A DNA stretch of 42,919 nt, from assembly GCA_009731375.1 (NCBI GenBank), contig BJOX01000232.1:583008-625926 (forward strand), given 5' to 3'. Under the pieces are notes generated by a model. It saw nothing but the letters and a program-made list of their open reading frames with translations, made no database searches and was not told the DNA's origin. The position numbers were made by a program, and so were the translations under genes. This stretch comes from Paulinella micropora. Taxonomy: Eukaryota; Cercozoa; Imbricatea; Euglyphida. Shown in pieces: positions 30,954 to 42,919 of the stretch. Numbering within the stretch: position 1 is the stretch's first letter; the number at the start of each line of letters is the position of its first letter.

Positions 30954-31081
30954 CTCTATCTATCTCTCTATCTATCTATCTATCTATCTCTCTATCTATC
31001 TCTTTATCTCTCTCTTCTCTCTCTCTCTCTATATATATATCTTTCTCTCTCTCTCTATCTCTTTCTCTCTCTATCCTCTGT
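30570..31081. repeat. (GATA)n / (GACA)n block and opposite (TCTA)n block
   Basis: About 60 bases of ordinary sequence are followed by GATA and GACA repeats (about 30631-30745). After a 65-base spacer the complementary motif TCTA runs from about 30813 to 31010 and grades into TCTC and ATAT. The pair is a second inverted arrangement of tetranucleotide repeats. Confidence 0.93.
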
Positions 31082-33166
31082 AAAGAAAGAAAGAAGAAAG
31101 AAAGAAAGAAAAAAAGAAGAAAGAAGAAAGAAAGAAAGAAGAAGGAAGAAAGAAAGAAGAAAGGAAGAAGGAAGAAGGAAGAAAGAAAGAAGAAAAGAAG
31201 AAGGAAGAAGAAGGAAGAAGAAGGAAGAAGGAAGAAAAGAAAGAAGAAAAGAAGAAGAAAGAAAGAAAGAAAGAAGGAAAGAAGGAAAGAAGGAAAGAAA
31301 GAAAGAAGGAAAGAAGGAAAGAAGGAAAGAAAGAAAGGAAGAAAGAAGGAAAGAAGGAAAGAAGGAAAGGAAGAAAGGAAGAAAGAAAGAAGAAACGAAA
31401 GAAAGAAGGAAAGAAAGAAAGAAGGAAAGAAGGAAAGAAGGAAAGAAAGAAAGAAAGAAAGAAAGGAAGAAAGAAGGAAAGAAGGAAAGAAAGAAGAAAG
31501 AAAGAAGGAAAGAAGGAAAGAAAGAAGGAAGAAGAAGGAAAGAAGAAAAGAAAGAAAGAAGAAGAAAGAAAGAAAGAAAGAAGGAAAGAAAGAAAGAAAG
31601 AAAGAAGAAAAAAAGAAAGAAAGAAAGAAAGACAGAAAGAAGAAAGAAAGAAAGAAGAAGAAAGAAAGAAAGAACGAAAGAAGAAGAAGAAAGAAAGAAA
31701 GAAAGAAGAAGAAGAAAGAAAGAAAGAAAGAAGAAGAAGGAAGAAGAAAGAAGAAGAAAGAAGAAGAAAGAAGAAGAAAGAAGAAAGAAAAGAAAGAAAA
31801 GAAAGAAAGAAGAAAGAAAAGAAAGAAAGAAGAAGAAAGAAGAAAGAAAAGAAAGAAAGAAAAAAGAAGGAATAAGAAAGAAAAGAATGAAAGAAAGAAG
31901 AAGGAAGAAGAAAGAAAAGAAAGAAAGAAAGAAGAAGGAAGAAGAAAGAAAAGAAAGAAAAGAAAGAAGAAAGAAGAAGAAAGAAAGAAGAAGAAGAAGA
32001 AAGAAAATAAAGAAAGAAAGAAAGAAGCAGAAGAAGAAAGAAAGAATGAAAGAAAGAAGGAAAGAAAGAAAGAAGGAAAGAAAGAAGGAAAGAAGGAAAG
32101 AAAGAAAAGAAGGAAAGAAAGGAAAGAAGGAAAGAAAGAAAAGAAAGAAAAGAAAGAAAAGAGGAAAGAAAGAAAAGAAGGAAAGAAGGAAAGAAAGAAA
32201 GAAAGAAAGAAAAGAAGGAAAGAAAGAAAGAAGGAAAGAAAGAAGGAAAGAAAGGAAAGAAAGAAAGAAGAAGGAAAGAAAGAAGAAAGAAAAGAAAAGA
32301 AAAGAAAAGAAAGAAAGAAAGAAAGAAAAGAAAGAAAAGAAAGAAAAGAAAGAAAAGAAAGAAAGGAAAGAAAGGAAAGAAAGGAAAGAAAGGAAAGAAG
32401 GAAAGAAGGAAAGAAGGAAAGAAGGAAAGAAAAAAGGAAAGAAGGAAAGAAAGAAGGAAAGAAGGAAAGAAAGAAGGAAAGAAGGAAAGAAAGAAGGAAA
32501 GAAAGAAAGAAAGAAAGGAAGAAAGGAAGAAAGGAAGAAGGAAGAAGAAGAAGGAAGAAGGAAGAAGAAGGAAGAAGAAGGAAGAAGGAAGGAAGAAGGA
32601 AGGAAGAAGGAAGAAGAAGGAAGAAGAAGGAAGAAGAAGGAAGAAGAAGGAAGAAGAAGGAAGAAGAAGGAAGAAGGAAGAAGGAAGAAGAAGGAAGAAG
32701 AAGGAAGAAGAAGAAGGAAGAAGAAGGACGAAGAAGGAAGAAGAAGGAAGAAGGAAGAAGAAGGAAGAAGAAGGAAGAAGAAGGAAGAAGAAGGAGGAAG
32801 AAGGAGGAAGAAGGAGAAAGAAAGAAAGAAAGGAAGAAAGGAAGAAAGGAAGAAAGGAAGAAAGGAAGAAAGGAAGAAAGGACGAAGGGAAGAAGGGAAG
32901 AAGGTAAGAAGGGAAGAAGGAAGAAGAAGGAAGAAGAAGGAAGAAGAAGGAAGGAGAAGGAAGAAGAAGGAAGAAGGAAGAAGAAGGAAGAAGGAAGAAG
33001 AAGGAAGAAGGAAGGAAGAAGGAAGAAGGAAGAAGGAAGAAGAAGGAAGAAGAAGAAAGAAGAAGAAAGAAGAAGAAAGAAGAAGAAAGAAGAAAAGAAG
33101 AAAGAAGAAGGAAGAAAGAAGAAAGAAGAAGAAGAAGGAAGAAGAAGAAGAATGAATGAATGGGGG
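31082..33166 (+). repeat. Long purine tract (GAAA/GAAGGA), block 4
   Basis: About 2.1 kb of near-pure purine on the plus strand: first GAAA units with GGAAA variants, then from about 32520 GAAGAAGGA units. The long Lys/Arg/Glu frame and the Ser/Phe/Leu frame on the other strand are not genes. Confidence 0.97.
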
Positions 33167-33249
33167 AGAGAGAGAGAGAGAAACTGTGTGTGTGTGATTG
33201 AGTGTGTGTGTGTGAGAGAGAGAGATAGATAGATAGATAGATAGATAGA

Positions 33250-33335
<86 letters not shown>
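33167..33335. repeat. (GA)n, (GT)n and (GATA)n compound microsatellite
   Basis: Short GA, GT and GATA runs follow the purine tract and end at GAGACTGACC, where ordinary sequence resumes. Confidence 0.93.
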
Positions 33336-33338
<3 letters not shown>

Positions 33339-33641
33339 ACCGGGTTTTGACGCAGTCCATCAACTCGCGAGACACGGACACCTGTTGCCTATTAATACAT
33401 CAAATTTACATACACGCGTATGAGACATTCTTAACGACGAATATTACTTCTGCTACTACTGCTGCTACTACTACTACCACTACTACTACTACTGCCTTTT
33501 CTTCCTATCCGGCCTATCGATATCTTTTTCTTTCTGACCTGTTCCAGTCGCGCATCCACGCCACTCACTCCATAGCCAGCCCTTGGGGGTCGCTGCACAG
33601 ATAGAGATGGACATATACATTTACTGAGTACATTCAAAATG

Positions 33642-33702
<61 letters not shown>

Positions 33703-34044
33703 NNNNNNNNNNCTTTCTCTGTTATAAGTGTAGCTACAAAAATTCTCAACCCGCCATGCAGGAACTCAAGACGTGACGAGCATTCAAATAATGTGCTCAG
33801 CATTTTCATATAGAGAAACATGAAGTGATTGTTGGCATATCTTGCCACTTGGATGTCCTCAGCAATACATAACATATAGGTACATTTAAACCTGCACATG
33901 CACTTGGCCTCACCAGCGTTCAGCTGGTGTTGTATACTTTTACGTATACACAAATATACATATGCATATGCATATACATATGCATATTTAGATGTACATA
34001 TATACATGTATACCTGCACGTTCGGGTATTGAGGCAGGTTGACG
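33336..34044. other. Spacer with (CTA)n, poly(A) and a 10-N gap
   Basis: A short CTACTACTG/CTACTAC run lies at 33454-33494, and poly(A) of about 58 bases runs to 33698 before the gap at 33703-33712. Sequence to 34044 holds ATGCATATG-type dyads (33955-33985). No gene was recognised. Confidence 0.5.
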
Positions 34045-39654
<5,610 letters not shown>

Positions 39655-40255
39655 NNNNNNNNNNNNNNNNNNNNNNNNNNNNNNNNNNNNNNNNNNNNNN
39701 NNNNNNNNNNNNNNNNNNNNNNNNNNNNNNNNNNNNNNNNNNNNNNNNNNNNNNNNNNNNNNNNNNNNNNNNNNNNNNNNNNNNNNNNNNNNNNNNNNNN
39801 NNNNNNNNNNNNNNNNNNNNNNNNNNNNNNNNNNNNNNNNNNNNNNNNNNNNNNNNNNNNNNNNNNNNNNNNNNNNNNNNNNNNNNNNNNNNNNNNNNNN
39901 NNNNNNNNNNNNNNNNNNNNNNNNNNNNNNNNNNNNNNNNNNNNNNNNNNNNNNNNNNNNNNNNNNNNNNNNNNNNNNNNNNNNNNNNNNNNNNNNNNNN
40001 NNNNNNNNNNNNNNNNNNNNNNNNNNNNNNNNNNNNNNNNNNNNNNNNNNNNNNNNNNNNNNNNNNNNNNNNNNNNNNNNNNNNNNNNNNNNNNNNNNNN
40101 NNNNNNNNNNNNNNNNNNNNNNNNNNNNNNNNNNNNNNNNNNNNNNNNNNNNNNNNNNNNNNNNNNNNNNNNNNNNNNNNNNNNGCCCCCCCCCCCCCCC
40201 CCCCCTCCCTTCCACAGGTCGCTTTTCCTCTTAGTCTCACATGCACAACTTTTAC
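39655..40255. other. Assembly gap and poly(C)
   Basis: N from 39655 to 40184, then a C run of about 20 bases. The LINE 5' end should lie here. Long frames that cross the gap are not evidence of coding. Confidence 0.8.
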
Positions 40256-40560
40256 AGCCTTGGAGCAATCTCAGCCATTCGTTTTGGCACCACTTTGTCA
40301 TTACATTCGAATTTCATAATTTCAACTGTATCCTTTAAAAAAAAAGCTCGTGACAAGCTTGCGAAAACACAAAGAATCAGCCTCTAAGCCCCTCTGACAC
40401 AACACTGAGAGCCTTGGAGCATTCTCAGCCATTCATTTAGGCACTACTTTGCCAGAATCTTCGTAAATCTCTTTTTCAACTGATTCACTACCTAGAGCGC
40501 GTCCCGAGGTTGTGAAAACCTAAACATTAGTTTTTGGTGTAGGCTAAACCGATTCGGGTA
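40256..40560. repeat. 154-bp tandem repeat, two copies
   Basis: Copy 1 (40256-40409) and copy 2 (40410 to about 40560) share AGCCTTGGAGCAWTCTCAGC, CATTCRTTTWGGCAC, ACTTTG and TTTCAACTG. Further on they share a GC[TG]CGT...TTG[CT]GAAAAC word. They are diverged. The next 30 bases lead into the gap at 40594-40801. Confidence 0.7.
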
Positions 40561-40801
40561 CGTACAATTACAGGGCTGGGTTCCCGGGAGGCCNNNNNNN
40601 NNNNNNNNNNNNNNNNNNNNNNNNNNNNNNNNNNNNNNNNNNNNNNNNNNNNNNNNNNNNNNNNNNNNNNNNNNNNNNNNNNNNNNNNNNNNNNNNNNNN
40701 NNNNNNNNNNNNNNNNNNNNNNNNNNNNNNNNNNNNNNNNNNNNNNNNNNNNNNNNNNNNNNNNNNNNNNNNNNNNNNNNNNNNNNNNNNNNNNNNNNNN
40801 N

Positions 40802-40830
<29 letters not shown>

Positions 40831-40832
<2 letters not shown>

Positions 40833-41170
40833 AAATTTGGCATTCAAGACACTCCCCTAACGCAAAGATTTGCGTGATTCCAAACAAACTATATCAGCAT
40901 CAACATCGAGTCTGGGGCTAGCCACCCTGCAAATACGAGCTCCCAACTCCTCCTGGTTCCCACAAACCATGATTGATTCCGACATGGGGTTCAGAAATGG
41001 GGTAAAAATAAGGAATTTTGGCATTCAGGCCACTCCCTAACGCAAATATTTGTGAGAATTCCAAAAAAAACTATACCAGCATCAACATCGAGTCTGGGGC
41101 TCGTCACCCTGCAAATCTGAGATCCCAACACATCCTGATTCCCACAAACCATGATTTATTCGGACGGGGG
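40831..41170. repeat. 181-bp tandem repeat, two copies
   Basis: After a gap edge of about 29 A, GGAAATTTGGCATTCA starts copy 1 (40831) and a close form starts copy 2 (41012). Shared stretches include ATCAACATCGAGTCTGGGGC, CACCCTGCAAAT and TTCCCACAAACCATGATT. No open frame is kept in both copies. Confidence 0.85.
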
Positions 41171-42056
41171 TGCCGATTTGCTGGGGGTGGGGTTTGTGGG
41201 GGGGGGGGGGATGCATAATTTCCATTTCCCCTCTCCCCCTAAACCCTCCCACCCCCTTCTCCCAACACCTTTCAGGGATAATAATGTTAACAATAAGAAT
41301 GGTAATAATGAAAATCTTGATTAATAATTACCACTTTGCAGAACCAGATTACCACTCAGCTCTTTTGAGCGTGCCTGACAAGAGACAGATAGATAGATGG
41401 AAGGTAGATAGATAGATAGATAGATAGATAGATGAGATATCGACTAATGTCAGAAAAAAGGAGCTTCTGATTTCGTCAACCAAGGAAGTCTGTAAAGTAT
41501 TGACCCGATGCCCAGCTAAGCCGTGATGTTTGCACGGAAGGGACTGATACAGGCGATACCAAAGCTCCCTAGTACCAGGCGGGGCCAGGGCTCGTTCCAT
41601 AANNNNNNNNNNNNNNNNNNNNNNNNNNNNNNNNNNNNNNNNNNNNNNNNNNNNNNNNNNNNNNNNNNNNNNNNNNNNNNNNNNNNNNNNNNNNNNNNNN
41701 NNNNNNNNNNNNNNNNNNNNNNNNNNNNNNNNNNNNNNNNNNNNNNNNNNNNNNNNNNNNNNNNNNNNNNNNNNNNNNNNNNNNNNNNNNNNNNNNNNNN
41801 NNNNNNNNNNNNNNNNNNNNNNNNNNNNNNNNNNNNNNNNNNNNNNNNNNNNNNNNNNNNNNNNNNNNNNNNTTCTACAACCCCGACTTCATCAACCCTT
41901 TGCATCACGCCCCGACTTCATCAGCCATGGTCAGGAGTTGGTTGCCTGTTTAGCCCTTGCGCTGCGCGCGATTAACGGCGGACACAAAATCGTCATTGTA
42001 GGAGATAGTTAGATCTGAACCCCAGGCTGAGTTGCCAGTGGCAGAGACCGTCTCCA
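41171..42056. other. Spacer with poly(G), (GATA)n and an assembly gap
   Basis: A G run lies at about 41200-41210, AT-rich sequence at 41275-41345 and GATA repeats at 41388-41431. The gap covers 41603-41872. The sequence CCCCGACTTCATCA occurs twice just after the gap (41881 and 41911). No gene was recognised. Confidence 0.5.
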
Positions 42057-42057
42057 G

Positions 42058-42118
<61 letters not shown>

Positions 42119-42161
42119 CAAACGAGGACCAGCCGAGCATGTACGAATATGCTTAGCTCAT

Positions 42162-42223
<62 letters not shown>

Positions 42224-42236
42224 GAAATATGCATGT
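42057..42236. repeat. Two (GATA)n arrays
   Basis: GATA repeats at 42057-42118 and 42162-42223, separated by 43 bases of ordinary sequence. Confidence 0.95.
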
Positions 42237-42239
42237 GTA

Positions 42240-42378
42240 TGAATGAATCAATGCATGTATGTACAACGGCCACAGCTTCAACACAGGCAGACAGACAGAC
42301 AGACAGACAGACAGAAAGACAGACCTGGGCGTCCGGCAATGAATCAATGCATGTATGTACCATAGCAACAGCTTCAAC

Positions 42379-42412
<34 letters not shown>

Positions 42413-42424
42413 GGAAAGACAGAA

Positions 42425-42455
<31 letters not shown>

Positions 42456-42497
42456 AAGACAGACAGACAGACAGACAGACCTGGGCTTCCGGCGTCA
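42240..42497. repeat. 96-bp minisatellite with embedded (GACA)n
   Basis: Each of two units starts AATGAATCAATGCATGTATG (42242 and 42338), passes CAGCTTCAACACAG, then a GACA block of variable length with GAAAGACA variants, and ends GACCTGGGCKTCCGGC. The second unit has a much longer GACA block (about 42380-42480). Confidence 0.85.
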
Positions 42498-42695
42498 AAT
42501 CTTGAAAGATATTCGTTCCTGCACTGCAAACATACACACACAGTTGGGAGTGAGACAATAAAAACTATGCATGTATGCATGTATGTATGTATGTATTATG
42601 TATTTATGTTTGTTTGTTTGTTTACATTTTTGTATGTTTGTATGTTTGTATGTATGCACGAATGTATGAATGTATGAATGTATGATGTGTGTGTG

Positions 42696-42727
<32 letters not shown>

Positions 42728-42796
42728 ATCCGCCTGACAAGCAAAGTGTATACACGACTACTAAAGAATAAGAGTGCTCTACTACTACCTACGAAT
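42498..42796. other. Spacer with short TATG, TTTG and CT tracts
   Basis: TATG/CATG and TTTG tracts lie at 42566-42680 and a CT run at about 42697-42727. Nothing resembles a gene. Confidence 0.6.
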
Positions 42797-42803
42797 GATG
42801 ATG

Positions 42804-42854
<51 letters not shown>

Positions 42855-42919
42855 GTGCTTCTCTGTCAATGGCTGATGCATTTCTGCACATGCGCCTCCA
42901 TCGTCTCACCCGTGAGGGG
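42797..42919 (-). mobile_element. SINE 3' end, cut by the window edge
   Basis: The (ATT)n tail (42853 down to about 42803, plus strand AAT) is followed by AGTGCTTCTCTGTCAATGGC and CTCACCCGTGAGGGG, matching the SINE at 34171-34237 almost base for base. The head lies beyond the window. Confidence 0.88.

Noticed and set aside
27849-33381. Very long open frames (500-990 codons) on both strands
   Set aside because: They consist of Lys/Glu/Arg or Ser/Phe/Leu runs imposed by purine or pyrimidine repeats, which contain few stops. Nothing in them resembles a protein domain.

Overview
This window is repeat-dominated, non-coding DNA from a eukaryotic nuclear genome. I recognise no host protein-coding gene, rRNA or true tRNA gene in it. 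The evidence for a eukaryote is a full-length Ty3/gypsy LTR retrotransposon, a decayed relative of it, a LINE with an APE-type endonuclease, tRNA-derived SINEs, a Tc1/mariner fragment and very large microsatellite arrays. I cannot name the organism. An animal, alga or other protist with a large, microsatellite-rich genome would all fit. Ten assembly gaps (runs of N) interrupt the window and several are bordered by homopolymers, so the draft assembly itself must be treated with care.

Layout. Bases 1-6030 are AT-rich and full of microsatellites. They hold SINE-like units joined through (ATT)n tracts (1085-2760), the C-terminal half of a Tc1/mariner transposase with its 3' end (about 2886-3305) and a second copy of that 3' end (5499-5613). 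Bases 6333-8609 are a mosaic of three repeat modules, each present twice. Bases 9238-14006 are a broken Ty3/gypsy pol gene, followed by a 43-46 bp minisatellite (about 14628-15005).

Bases 16029-26707 are a nearly intact Ty3/gypsy element. It has about 237-239 bp LTRs with TGTA...TACA ends that are roughly 97% identical by eye, a 4-bp target duplication (AAGG), gag (17052-19748), and pol in the same reading frame behind a single UGA stop (19749-25641). A 69-bp assembly duplication around a 10-N gap interrupts pol near its end.

Bases 28072-33335 are about 5 kb of purine/pyrimidine and tetranucleotide repeats in which the purine strand switches twice. Bases 34063-34436 are a tRNA-derived SINE on the minus strand. 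It abuts the (ATT)n tail of a minus-strand LINE (34437-39654, 5' end lost in a gap) encoding an RRM-like region, endonuclease, reverse transcriptase, a zinc knuckle and a tail with a SUMO-interaction-like motif. The rest (40185-42919) holds 154-, 181- and 96-bp tandem repeats, tetranucleotide repeats and a last SINE end.

How the parts relate. The intact Ty3/gypsy element should be autonomous apart from the assembly break, and the decayed copy shows which family-specific parts are ancestral: the insert before the YIDD box and a C-terminal extension. The SINE and LINE share an (ATT)n tail and a resembling last ~40 nt, which suggests that the LINE machinery mobilises the SINE. The most unusual signals are the in-frame UGA between gag and pol, the D-T-M protease active site, the LINE frame without a stop before its 3' tail, and the head-to-tail (ATT)n-linked SINE units.
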